A stretch of 64,000 nt of DNA from Cryphonectria parasitica EP155. Taxonomy: Eukaryota > Ascomycota > Sordariomycetes > Diaporthales > Cryphonectriaceae. A model generated the notes under the pieces. It ran no database searches, had not been told where the DNA came from, and saw only the letters and a list, made by a program, of their open reading frames with translations. This document shows positions 48,382-59,409 of this stretch, in pieces; within the stretch, counting starts at the first letter, position 1; every line of letters begins with the position of its first letter. The DNA lies in the NCBI RefSeq assembly GCF_011745365.1, contig NW_024468914.1:766001-830000 (forward strand), given 5' to 3'. The position numbers were made by a program, and so were the translations under genes.

Positions 48382-49119
48382 GATGGACAAGGTACGTTCT
48401 GCCTGCTGGATCTAGTGAGGAAGAGGCAAGTGGAAGGGATGATGACGTTGCTGAATTGAGGTTGAATGGCGCTGGGTGTGGTTGCGAGAGACGGAAGGAG
48501 AAGTGCACGCGTGGTAAAAATGTTGAGCAACAAAGAAAGGCGCGTGCTGATGATTCAGTGAACCCTGCCCCACAATCAATGTCATTGGAAGGTGCAATCT
48601 AAACAAAAACTTGTCTAATAAGTCTCAATATGCCCTTGTGGGGTTCCAAAGTATGGAAACTTGAGTGGTGATGGCATCATGAAACACTTCCCACAGCCCG
48701 CCATTCACGACACACTCCAACTTATTCATGGTCAAATTAAGGCTACGTAAAGTCGACTTCAGTTAATGTTCGGCTATTGATTTCAACTAACCTTTCAAGT
48801 TAGTAATAGTTTGTACTACCAATAAGTACTTATATTAGACTGTAAGAATAGCTTCTTATTCCAAAGATTTCTGGTTGGCACTGCCTTCCTTGACATCAAC
48901 TTCTCACTTTATTTGAACGTTATCGGAATAATCATTGCATTGCTTATTGCACGTGCCGGCTTCTGAGTTTTTAACGAGTTCAAACACGGTTATATCGTAA
49001 AGTTCCGACATCTAGATCCAATGATTTGAACAGAAAATAATTTGAATAGAGATACGTAGGTTAATTACCAGAAGTGTGCGTAGCTAGAAGGCGAAAAGTA
49101 AGGATTACTGGAACGAGAT
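48382..49119. other. AT-rich spacer before the decayed region
   Basis: About 740 bases; AT-rich from about 48600, with no gene seen. It contains the promoter of the small CHORD-like gene. Confidence 0.5.
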
Positions 49120-50529
49120 CTACCGGGCAACTTCATCTATTCCTCTCTTTCGAGGGTACATGTCCAGAACAGTCTCCAGCTCCTATTACGTCCGCTTAGT
49201 ATGACATCCAATAAAATTTCTCTAATGGCGTGCAAATGCCTGAATGTTGGAGGAATCTTACCTCTACAGTGCCTGAAATGTTCGCATCTGCTCCCATACC
49301 AAGTGTGAACTTGGCCAGTTTCCTCTTTTCTTGCTGTAGCTTCACAACGTTCTGCAAAAATCAGCAAGATCACGAATTTTAGATCAATAATCATGCAGCA
49401 TGACTAGATGCTCACCTGTTCGACAGTGTTCTGAAGTACATATCGGAAAATCACAACTTCCCTCTTTTGGCCCATGCGTACTGCACGAGCAATTGCTTGT
49501 TCTTCGACTGATGGGTTCCATTGCGGCTCAACAATGTGAATGCGGCTCGCCACTGTGAGGTTCAATCTATAACACATCTTAGTAAGCATTCGAAGACGTT
49601 GACTCAAAATTTCCAAGTATTGGTGGTATTATTCACCCTACGGCGCCGGTCTCCATGGTCAAGAGAAGGACTTGTAACGAATCGTTCTCTTTAAACATTT
49701 GCAGTCGGGTGGAACGATCTGCGTAGCTGGTATCCCCGTCGACCTGGCAGTAAGAGACAGAGTGGCTGCTGAGCACGTGGGCCAGCAGATTGAGGGTTGA
49801 CTTCCAATAAGAGAAAACGATACTGAATACCAGAGGGTCCGAGGATGGGTCAGCAACAAATTTGCATGTCATCGGGAAGGTTTTGGGGCATACGTACGCC
49901 TTGTCCTTCGTGGTCTTCGTTGAGACGATGTTTCTCAAGACTGCATCCAGCTTCGTGGACTGCCCGTCTTGGGCTGAGCGCTCTGCACAGCCCGGAGTCA
50001 TGGGCAGAATCGCATACAGAACGCCGCGCTCAGAAGCTGCTGTGGGCAGAGGGCTTGGAGACCTGTCTTGTAGTGGTCGCCCGCAATCCGGGCACACTTC
50101 CAGCTGAGACAGAAGCATGGCGCTGTCTTGGTCACTTCTGGCGCACCGATCGCACTGGTGAATGATGCCATCGAGTGCTCCAAACTGTGATGGACAAATC
50201 AGACCGGCACTTGATGCTGTGCTACGGCTTTGGAATGTGCCGGAGTTACAGATCATGCGCAGTCGCAACAGTATTGTGAACAGCTCCGTACAGCGAGTGG
50301 ACTGTCCAGTGCTGACCATCTCGTCGATCTGGACCCGACCACGATTCAAGGCTTGATCGTAGAAAGTCTGTTCCTGCGGTGAGAAACGTAACGAGATCGT
50401 TTCTTCGCGGCTCGCTGGTAGAGTAAGGCAAGACTCGGTGCGCCGGAGATAGTAGGCTTGAGAAATAAGAACATTGTTAAAAGGGGATAGCTGTGAGCTG
50501 GATTGATTTGGCTGGAATGAACACTGGTT
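49120..50529 (-). pseudogene. SNF2-family helicase remnant: C-terminal half only
   Basis: Four exons read coherently on the minus strand: ~50529-49637, 49566-49416, 49351-49262, 49182-49120, with introns of 70, 64 and 79 nt. The product begins in the segment just before the helicase C lobe (YYLRRTESCLTLPA, then FSPQEQTFYDQAL), passes a Cys-pair insertion (HQCDRCARS ... VCPDCGRPL), and reaches motif V/VI sequences METGAVGLNLTVASR, EPQWNPSVEEQAIARAV and LGMG. It has no Walker A, no DEAH box and no N-terminal lobe. Upstream DNA (50530-50833) is AT-rich non-coding and then another gene's remains begin. Helicase-type chromatin remodelling or repair activity is therefore impossible from this copy. 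Splice junctions and downstream frame are intact, so truncation looks recent. A start codon is not evident. Confidence 0.8.
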
Positions 50530-50833
50530 TCATTTCTTTGTAAAAACGGATACATCTTTGCTATAATATTGAATGCCTGCTAGTTGAGTAAGTTTATAAT
50601 TTAAGAAGTGGCTTAACACTTGAATGTTTTCGCTTTCCACAACCCCGGTTCAAATACATATGTACAGTATTGATTAAAAACCCCCGAAGGTTATGTTTAT
50701 TGCTTCAAGTGACAACCACGCAAGACATGGATAGCTTCTTGAAAAGCCCTAGATAGACTCTACTATTTGACTTGAATCACATTCTCTTATCCGTCGCGTC
50801 TGTCCTTTCGCTATAGAACTGCCCACTTCTCCT
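50530..50833. other. AT-rich spacer between two gene remnants
   Basis: About 300 AT-rich bases between the broken 5' end of the helicase remnant and the 3' end of the SH3 pseudogene. No helicase N-terminal sequence is visible here. Confidence 0.5.
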
Positions 50834-51012
50834 TTATCCCCCACCACTACCACGACCGCCTTTGGAAGACTTAGGACATGGTGGTGGCATCAATCTACAT
50901 GCAGGCAAGATTTTCGAACACTTTATCCACCGAGGTCGACACTTCTTCTTCTTCTTTGGTTTGGGCTCCGGCTTCTGGGGCTTTTTAGGCGGGCCTGACC
51001 GAGGAGGAGCAT

Positions 51013-51045
<33 letters not shown>

Positions 51046-53018
51046 TGTTGGCGTTGTCAAACTCCTTGATGATCTTTGCGACCTCCTCAAGGATCTGAAC
51101 CTGCTTTCACGCCACAATCCGCGTATACTCGCTGCCAGGTGCCTTGGAAGGGTTCCTGAGCAACTCCTCATAGAACTCCTGCCGGTTGAGGACAGTCTAG
51201 TGGTCCATGGCCCGGTTGTCCTCGTCCCGCATGGCCCTCTTCAACATCTCACCAGGCTGCGCCGTCGGACCAGTGAGCCCAGCCAATCTCTTGCGAGCCA
51301 CGTCGCGCAGTGCCCACTCCCTGATCCCCAAGGGCCCCACGTCGTCCTATAACCCGTCTTCGCCGGACGAGACGTCCTTGGGAACACCCTTTTCGCCCGT
51401 TGTGCTGGGTGAGACGCAGTTCTCGGGCAGCCAGCCTTTGGCCTTGAGCGCGGGATGTCCCTCGCCCTCCAGCCAGCCATCTCTCACGTACTTGACCCTG
51501 GTCAGCTTATCGCCAGGTCGAAGTCTGAGGTATCTCGAGTCCCCAGGAGGGCCCTCAAAGGCAAAGTCTGCCACTGCCCCTTCAGAACGCCACACGCTCC
51601 CCGGTGTCGTGTCCAGTCCCGGAATCCCAGGCGGCGCGTCAGGCGGCACAGCCGGCGGCACAGGCGCGCCAACTTTGCCCTGGGCACGAGCAGCCGCGTT
51701 GGTCACGCGCGAGAGGCCCTGGAACCAGGCGAGCAGCTTGCTCGTCTCAGCCGGGTTCATGGGCCAAACCTTGTGGCTCTTGGGGTCGGGAAGAAGATTC
51801 TCGATGCCTTTCCAGATCTCCTTGGTCGTCGAGCCGATGCCCGCCTCGTACCCTACCTCGGGCCCGACAGGCGTGCCACCACCTCCCGATGGAGCCGAGT
51901 TGATGATGCGCTCTGCCAACTTGCGCACGAGGGTGTTCTTATTGTTGTTTACAACATAGCCTATCCCTACAGCGCCGAGAGTACCTCCTCCTAGACCGAG
52001 GCCTACGGCTAGGCCTACTTTTTCCGAGTAGTGTGGTAGGTGGGTTGCGCCTGGTGGGATGATCTGTGTTATGTCTGCTTAGCATTTATCATCATGTATT
52101 GAGGGAAGACGAGGAAGAAGAGAGGTGCGAGAAGAAAGAAACAGAGGAGGGACTGATTTCTTTCTTCTTCACCGAATGAACTTCTAGAAACTTACGGTCT
52201 TGACAGATGTGGGCTTCTTCTTTGGAGGCGGCGAGGCTGAAGGCTTCCTTGTGGGCTTCCGGGGTGTGCTATGAGGTGGGGGCTTGGACCCTTTTGACGA
52301 CGGCTTTGGCGGACTCGACGATCTGCGGGTCGCGATGGAGGAAGAGGAAGGCCGAGCCGAAGAGAGAGAGAGCTCGATGAAGTTTTCGTAGCGGTGTTCC
52401 GCAGCGAAGAGGATGTGGCCGTTACCAGGACTGACGGCGATGAAGACCTAGAGGGGGAGGACGAGGAGGCGGAAGAACAAAGGCCGTCGCATACTATACC
52501 CTCAATGAGAGGGATGCTGCCATCGCTGCCGACCTTGGAGGCCGAGACAGTGACAGTCAGGGTATAGCAGGCGACCGTCGTGATCCCAGAAGGAAAATCA
52601 GAACTGCTCCACCCGGGCCTCGTCTTGTAACCGTCACGCAGGTGCATCGTCTGGGTGATGGCCTCCGTGAACTTCCCTCCCGTGGCGCATGTGCCAAGTC
52701 CTGAAGACCACGGCGAGACAGAGGAGTGGCTGGCCGTCTCGCCGTACTTGGCACCACGGCCCTCATCGCCTTGTCCCACTTGGCATTTACCAGGGTCGTG
52801 GGAAAAGCGGCGCCAGACAGGATCCCAGGCGTGTTGTCGTTGGCGATGATAGGCCCGCACACCTCAAAGTGTCCGTGGGGTGTCTTGCCCACGGCGCAAA
52901 GAAGGATGCCCGAGGTTCAGTTTGTCACGGCATCCTCGGGGATGGGGCCGGCAAGGGCGCACACCCCGACGGCCAAGAAGGCCAGCAGGGATAGCAGAGA
53001 GGAGAACGAGAAGAACAT
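50834..53018 (-). pseudogene. Decayed secreted-then-transmembrane SH3 protein gene
   Basis: Minus strand: ATG 53018 with a clear signal peptide (MFFSFSSLLSLLAFLAVGVC). Exons about 53018-52495, 52447-52196 and 52063-50834; introns 47 and 132 nt join in phase 0. Exon 1 needs a frameshift near 52750-52860 to read into the ectodomain. Lesions: TGA at 52919-52917 (codon 34), TAG at 51349-51347, TAG at 51199-51197, TGA at 51109-51107; all four lie inside otherwise open frames. Layout of the lost protein: signal peptide, small ectodomain, Ser/Pro/Lys linker, transmembrane segment (VGLAVGLGLGGGTLGAVGIG), then a cytosolic SH3-like domain (RYLRLRPGDKLTRVKYV ... GWLPENCV), an acidic helix and a poly-Pro/Lys tail ending at TAA 50834. 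Domains suggest a membrane sensor or scaffold. TAG stops fit C-to-T changes of CAG codons. Confidence 0.82.
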
Positions 53019-54372
53019 CCTGTTGGGCGAGGCTGGGAAGACCCATGCTCGGATGCTGTTGGGAAGATGGAGGCTATTGTCAGCCCTCCAGTGAAGGGTT
53101 GGTCGAGAAGGATGAGGGAAAAAAGGAGAGGAAACATGTCTTGGATTGTCGAGAGAAGAGGGGGATATTTATGTTTTCCCACTCATCACTGGTCATCTGT
53201 GTTTGGGTTTTGGGAGACTGTTTTCTTGTGGCATGTGATGCTAATCTCTTAGTCCACTTTCTTCGCACTAATAGTTTAACACAAGCATATGTGTGCGTAT
53301 ACTCAGCTAAAAATCGACGGACCTCCTAGCCTTGGCTTCTCTTACTGATCGTCTAGAGAGAACATGACCATTCAGAGGCGCGATGAGGTGCATGTTTTGC
53401 ATATGTGAAATGAGCGACTCCACCAAGCCTTGTCAAGGGTTATTTATAAGTTTGAGGAAGATGTTAGTATGCATTTTGCTGAGTCGTGTACCCTCTCATC
53501 GCTCTTCCTCAGACTAGTTGCACTGATCATAAAAAGGGACGGCGTTGGGGAGAGGAGAACATGCAATGGTCAGCGTCAACATCAACGTATCATGGATTTA
53601 TAATTCGATGAACTGCATTCAGACCTAACACTTGTTTTGATACCCATATGACATCTCATGTCTGAAACGGGAGCCAGACGAAGTGTCGAGATGGAAATGG
53701 AATGAAGTTACTTGTGATACTCACAGAAATAACACGAGCCGCAGAAATAAAGTTGATCACTAACTGCCAAATACGAATGAATGCTATGTCAAGAAGGAAA
53801 GAAGGAAGACAAGAAAATGAAAAATTAGTTGAGAAAGAAGCAGAAAGGAAGAGTTGAGCAGGGAAATCATATTTTTCAATGCTGCATATTTCGATCGGAA
53901 ATAATCTGATGAGACAAAGATGATAAGTAGTGGAAATAACGAGGTCTCAATTCCTTGCTTCATGCCTGTCAAAGGCCCATTACTTCATCCGTCTCGACAT
54001 CTCTTGGGCTAAAGTCCTGGGTAATAGCAAGTAATTTTATGACAACTTGAAGTGCTGGCAACAAGATGTTCTTCTGACCTCTCATGTGCACCAGCACGTG
54101 CAAGTTTCGTACGCTCTGGGAACTTGGCTGGAGGAGGTATGGAAGTCTTCCCCTTTATGCAAGACTTTCCGTGTGAGGTCTCAACCCCTATTCCAATACC
54201 AACCAAGAGCTGATATCAAGTAAAGAGATCATCATACGATCCATGAATTCAACCAGAAGAGTCGTTGGTGACCGCCCTCCCCCACCCCCCAGGGGGTCGC
54301 CCTGGTCTCAACAACCCCGACATGTTCTATATTGAAGGGGTTGTTTTGTTAACAGCACTTTGTGGCGCTACT
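53019..54372. other. Intergenic region
   Basis: About 1.35 kb, AT-rich in parts, with no gene seen. It contains the former promoter of the SH3 pseudogene and the 3' flank of the next minus-strand gene. Confidence 0.5.
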
Positions 54373-55320
54373 TCAACGCTGATACCTATACGCAAGCGTC
54401 ACATCCGCCCTCGGCACCAGGCCAGGCTTCATTCTCTGTTGTTGTTGCTGTTCCCTCTCGCCACTTGCACTCCCACCACCACCACCACCACCACCTCCTC
54501 CTCCTACTTCCCAACCTTCACAAACTCCCATCCACACCCGCAGACACCACATGGCCACCAAAGAGTCCCGCAGCGCCCTGGGGAGCGCCCTCGTGACGAC
54601 TAGCCTCCAGGTAGCGGGCCCATCGCCCGCGATGACCTCCTCGCACGCGACCTGCCGCCCGGTAGCGTCTAGATAGTTGTACTCGTCGCGGCTCAGCCAG
54701 CGCATGCGCATCCAGGCGAAGAAGACGGGGTTGGGATCGGAGTGTTCGGGGTTGACGTCTGTGGCTGTTCGGCCTGGGTGGAGGAGTGCGCTTAAGCATG
54801 CTGGGGGGCGGGATAGTGAGGTTGATAAGGGGAAGGAGGAGGAGGAGGACGAGGAGGATGATGGTGGAGGTGTCTGTTGTTGCTGTGGTGGTGGTGTTTC
54901 TAGGTGAATGTTGCCCAGCAGTGACGCTGACAGGGAGGTAAGGTAGTATGATGTTGGTGGTGGTGGGAGAGAAGGGTGTGAAGCTGGAAGAGGCGGCGGA
55001 GGCATCCTTTCTGCTGTAGTAATAGTGGGAGAGGGCATGAAAGAAGTCACAGGTTGTCTGCACTGGCGCGTGAGATGAAAAAGCGGCTGAGGCGGAGCGG
55101 AGGTCCGTGTGAGGATAATGTAATCCGTGCCGCTGGGCTTAAGAGGCGGAGCGGTGGTGACGGGATGGCTCAGGATGTACAGAGGTAATTCCAATGCCGT
55201 CTCAGATGTGATAACTTGGCCGGTAAGCACGAGAACGTCTGGAGCGAGGACACCCTCGGCGTATATTGAGTTGCTGGTTGGGTAGGCTGCTCTCGTATCC
55301 TGTCTCTCACATGCCGCCAT
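54373..55320 (-). CDS. Fungal orphan with a Tubby-like pattern
   Basis: Single open frame of 315 codons, ATG 55320, TGA 54375-54373. The first ~100 residues (ALELPLYILSHPVTT, TDYIILTRTS, PQPLFHLTRQ) and the block from VFFAWMRMRWLS to ALRDSLVAMWCLRVW look folded: beta strands with an RQVACEE element and a final helix. In between are a Pro/Ser/Gln-rich disordered insertion and a poly-Gly tail (12 Gly). This layout recalls fungal proteins with a Tubby C-terminal-like fold that I know only as uncharacterised; no function is implied. No signal peptide or membrane segment. The other orphan of similar pattern is at 4068-4973; the two are not close enough in sequence for me to call them paralogs. Confidence 0.7.
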   Translation of the reverse strand: MAACERQDTRAAYPTSNSIYAEGVLAPDVLVLTGQVITSETALELPLYILSHPVTTAPPLKPSGTDYIILTRTSAPPQPLFHLTRQCRQPVTSFMPSPTITTAERMPPPPLPASHPSLPPPPTSYYLTSLSASLLGNIHLETPPPQQQQTPPPSSSSSSSSSFPLSTSLSRPPACLSALLHPGRTATDVNPEHSDPNPVFFAWMRMRWLSRDEYNYLDATGRQVACEEVIAGDGPATWRLVVTRALPRALRDSLVAMWCLRVWMGVCEGWEVGGGGGGGGGGGSASGEREQQQQQRMKPGLVPRADVTLAYRYQR

Positions 55321-56864
55321 CTTTCTGTGTTCTCACTTCATGGAAGAAGGCGGAAACGGAACGAGAATAGGGCTGGGTAGATGGGCGGCCATTAAGCGAA
55401 ATCTGGTGAGTCCGAGTATTGTTGTGGAGCGAGAACTAGAGAACAACATGTAGATATTAGAAGAGAAGCTTCAGTTGATTGAGAGAGAGAATGAAGAAGG
55501 GAGGGAGGGAGGTGGAGAAAGCCCAGCTTTACATGCAATACGGTGAGAAGATAATGAGATATATGGTATTATAGATATTCTGCAGTGAAAATGAACGTCA
55601 TCTAGCTTGCCAAAAAGAGTATCAAGATTCATAGAGCTGGGGTCGAATCCTTCTGTGGGCGGCATTCCACAAAACCACCTACATTCTAACGTGAAAGAAC
55701 TGGGGCGGAGGAGCCTCATCAATCCTATTTAGGCATCGTTAATCTTTGCTTACACCTCCGTGCGCATCCCTCAGGAATTTATGGCGGCGGGCGGGGTGTC
55801 GGACTGTGGGCCGATTCCTGCGGGCAACTTTATATAAACGTGCCAGAACTGCCCGTTTGTAATTGCCCCAAATGTCTCCTATAGTAATGCCATTACTCGT
55901 GTATGAAGATCCTGTGATGTCCGACGACCCAGTTATCGCAAAGAGGATCTCGGCAAGCTTATTCTGAATCTGTACAAGATCAGTATGGCCCTCTCTTCTC
56001 GTACGCTCGTGTCTTCTGTCGTGATAAATGGTTATCAATCCAGTGATTCCACTGCAGATATGCAGAAGAAGATGCCGCCCCCAGGAGAGAATCAAAGAGC
56101 CGAGACAAAGTTTTCCGACATTCTGCTTTACCTAGTGGAACAGTGCGAACTTTTGTACGACTTTCTGCGGCACGACACGCTAACCGTCGTTCAAGAGGAG
56201 TGGCCTCAGATCACCAGTAATTTGGCCCCATGAAGGAATCGGAACTCTGCAGGACAGAGACAAAGAAGAGTTGGCTCCCTTGCCTCCCACGCAGCTGCAT
56301 GATAAGTCAATGCGGCCCAACCCCTCCGTTCGAGGTACCTTGATGCTAGAGCTGGGTGGCTGGAATTGAGGCTTTCCAACGAAAGGCTCGTATCTGCTGC
56401 AGTCAGATGCATACTGCCTGCCCCAATGGTACACACCGTAGCAAGATGGTGTGCGTGTGAAACGTCGAGAAATGGGGGCCGCAAATTTAGGGTAGCATGA
56501 GCGTCGATGTTCGGTGAGGTTATCTGGTCATGTTTTTCACACATAACTGCATCTCGTTGCAAACGGTCGTATGTCGGAGCGTTCCGGCCAAGATCAAGAT
56601 ACGTATAAGATGCATGTAGCTTGGCCATACCACACACACTGCATACTGCCCGCCCGCCCTAGTTACCACCACCTACCGCCTAGTCGAGTAGTAGCTTTGA
56701 AAAGTAACAAGGGCCACCTGAGCTGCTCTGTCCCAAATGTTCACCAGGTCTTTGTCTCACAAGCTCTGCGGCTTGCCCCAAATGCAGCCCCCAGTGAGGG
56801 GAATTTAAAAGCCACTTTCCATCTTCATCCCCTCGGACTAGATGGATTCGTAAGAACATAAAAT
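55321..56864. other. Intergenic region with ambiguous small frames
   Basis: About 1.5 kb. Overlapping frames occur on both strands: 55985-56233 plus (82 codons, ATG start) and 55739-56095 minus (118 codons, starts with TTG). Neither has a recognised motif, so I propose no gene. The 3' end of this region is the promoter of the acidic orphan. Confidence 0.4.
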
Positions 56865-57528
56865 ATGCCCGCATACGACGCAGAACTTGTCCACTTCTCA
56901 AGGGAGGCCAAATTTTGCGAGCTCGAGAGATTCTCCTCCGGCAGCAGGTCTGTCGAGAAGCAGCCTGCACTAACTGGCGATGGTCAGTACGCAACCAAGT
57001 CAGAGGCCGCAGACTCTGAAGGAGATGTGAAGAGGGACAATGACAATTACACGACCGAGTCCGACGTTGTAGCCAGAGGACGAGAGGGCGACACGGGCGA
57101 CGGGCAGCAGGAGCCACAGCAGCCACAGCAACAGGACCGCCACCTGGAGCTGGCTTACTTTGCGCAGAGACGGGAGGAGGACGAGCTCGATGCCCTACTG
57201 GACGAGGCGTACGAGTGGTGCGAGGAGGACACTTATGTTCTCGCCGCTGGCCCTGACGAAGAGCTGCACGAGCTGGATGGATGGCTTCTGCGCGGTAAAG
57301 ACGAGGAGCCGCGAACCGGTGCGTATATAAACACCCAATGCCATTTGCCACAAGCCGGATATTTGGGAGCAGGCTAGCTAACTAGCTGGCTGACCGACAG
57401 GAGCCGTAACGAGTATTGAGGAGCATGATGTCGTCCACGACAGGACTTCGAGTCTCTTTCGCGAAGGAGAGTTGGTGCATGCAGCAAGTCGTTTGCAGAC
57501 TTTTGTTGATTTCAGCGAATCCTGCTAG
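56865..57528 (+). CDS. Small acidic fungal orphan
   Basis: Exons 56865-57318 and 57401-57528; intron 57319-57400 (82 nt, donor GTGCGT, branch GCTGAC, acceptor GACAG). 193 aa. Unspliced, the frame would end after an odd tail; splicing continues it in the same style (RTGAVTSIEEHDVVHDR). It is rich in Glu/Asp/Gln and has an aromatic acidic stretch LDEAYEWCEEDTYVLAAGPD. No domain, signal peptide or membrane segment is visible. I do not recognise the family. The splice signals and matching composition on both sides are the support. Confidence 0.6.
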
Positions 57529-59152
57529 CTGTTCAAGATTTGCTCTGCTCAGAGTCATCTTGTCACTTCTCGAACATCGGCGGAGGAGGGAGGAGGGGAG
57601 GGGGGGAACAGGAGGGAAGGTGGGTGAGGTCAGTGATTGTCCTCACCATCCAGCAACAGTGACATGCACTGCCACTCAATTGAACGCATTCCAATCACAT
57701 GATGGCTAAAGAGTAGTCTCTAAATGAGAACCGGTCTTAGTAAGCCCAAGTCAGACAGGTGTCAGTCAAAAAGGTGTGGCGGTCAATTAAATGTGAAGCT
57801 CTGGAGCTTTCCAATTCAAGAGTCCCTTCCAATGTGAGGTCTCCCACCAGAGCGGGCAGGGACCATCAAGGCATCGTGCGCCTAGCGTTTTTCGCTTGTG
57901 GTGTTTTTGGCGATTATCCACTGATGTTCTAGGGAATTCAGAAGGGCCCAAGGATATCGGAGGGTTGGTCAGGGGCTGCATGAACGCCCTGATAGCCCCG
58001 AACGCCCCCTGTGATGCGCAGATCCGGGGCAAGTCATGCAGCAGTGGTAGCGGCGGGGTGGTGGAAGACTGAGCTCATGCTAAACTATTCTTAGTTAAGA
58101 TCCGTCCTCGTGATTCGCTGCAGTTATACTTTCTAGGCCGGATCCGTATTGGGACTTGTCTCCGCTCTAGGGTTGGACCTCCACCCTTCCCTGAGTGGGG
58201 TCTCCCAGTGGGAAGGTGCAACCCCCCCTCATGCTGGTGGTGATGGTGGTGGTTGTCGTCTTCGTCTTCGTCTCCGCCTCTCCACGTCTCCAACCATCCA
58301 TTCCTCTTTGTCGTCTACGTGCCATCTTCATCGCCAAGTTCTCATTTATCTCTTCCTCCCTCGTGTGCCAGCTCCACAAGCTTGTACCCCGTCTTTCCAA
58401 CATAGAGAGAATACACGGCGGATATGGTCTTGGATCTGGATCTGGATCTAAGCCCCTTTGGAAGCTGAATTTCAAGGGCCGACAAAGCTTGGCAGCATCT
58501 GCAGCCCTTCAACCACGGATTGAGTGCTCTCTGCAAAGCCTTTCCCCACCATCCATGCCGGGTACGCACACCACCCTTCGAGGCTCGTCTCCGGGATTTA
58601 CGTACTCTTCTTGACTGGGATCCTGACACTGCTGAGGACAGCACTCAACAAGATCTGGTTCATGGGACCGGTCAGACACATATACACACACACACGCACA
58701 TACAACAACTCATATGTACACCAACACACGCACATACAGACTATTCGACACTGCACAGACCAACCTTCTACGAGCTCACTTACTTGTGTGTATTTGTCTG
58801 CCTCTCTGCGCCACAAGAGGACCTGCTGGGCCTGCGAGAGCGCCACCCCTCGGATATCAAGACTTGAAGAGGGTTTGTGAGCGACATACTTGCTGTACGC
58901 CCGCCTTTCGTTGCTCAATCATGCCCGCCTACTAGTCCCTGTGCGGAGTGTCTTCGCAAATCCGAGCAACGACTGCCGAACCGTTCCTCACAGTCTGCAG
59001 GTCGCAGCAGGCCGACCTCAGATGCGTGCGCACTCGTTACACTGCAGTGAGCACCCGACACGTCCCACCCCCATCTCGCGCGAGATCTTCTTGAGAAGCT
59101 TTAGCCTTACGGACCGAGGCTGGTGTCGGTATCCACACCACACACACATACA

Positions 59153-59188
<36 letters not shown>

Positions 59189-59409
59189 TACCTTAAGTTA
59201 CCGGATCCTGCTGTACTCCTCCTCATTGCTCACCGACTTCTCAGCCTGGCGGCCCGGACGAGTCCGCTGCCACAGGCATTAAACTCAACCGTTCATCTAG
59301 GGACCACAATATCTCATTTCAACAGTCATTATCTTGTCAGTTATTGTCAAAGCTAAGCAACCCCTCTCAAGAGCTGTGGCTCGGCCAGCTGGTCACAGCT
59401 CCACACCCG
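57529..59409. other. Long leader and promoter region of Zn2Cys6 gene
   Basis: About 1.9 kb with no supported gene. It has CT- and CA-rich DNA, (CA)n near 58680 and 59156-59185, and no clear ORF with a known domain. Part may be an upstream non-coding exon or leader of the following transcription factor. Confidence 0.5.
59156..59185 (+). repeat. (CA)n microsatellite
   Basis: About fifteen CA units, ~225 bp upstream of the Zn2Cys6 start codon. Confidence 0.95.
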
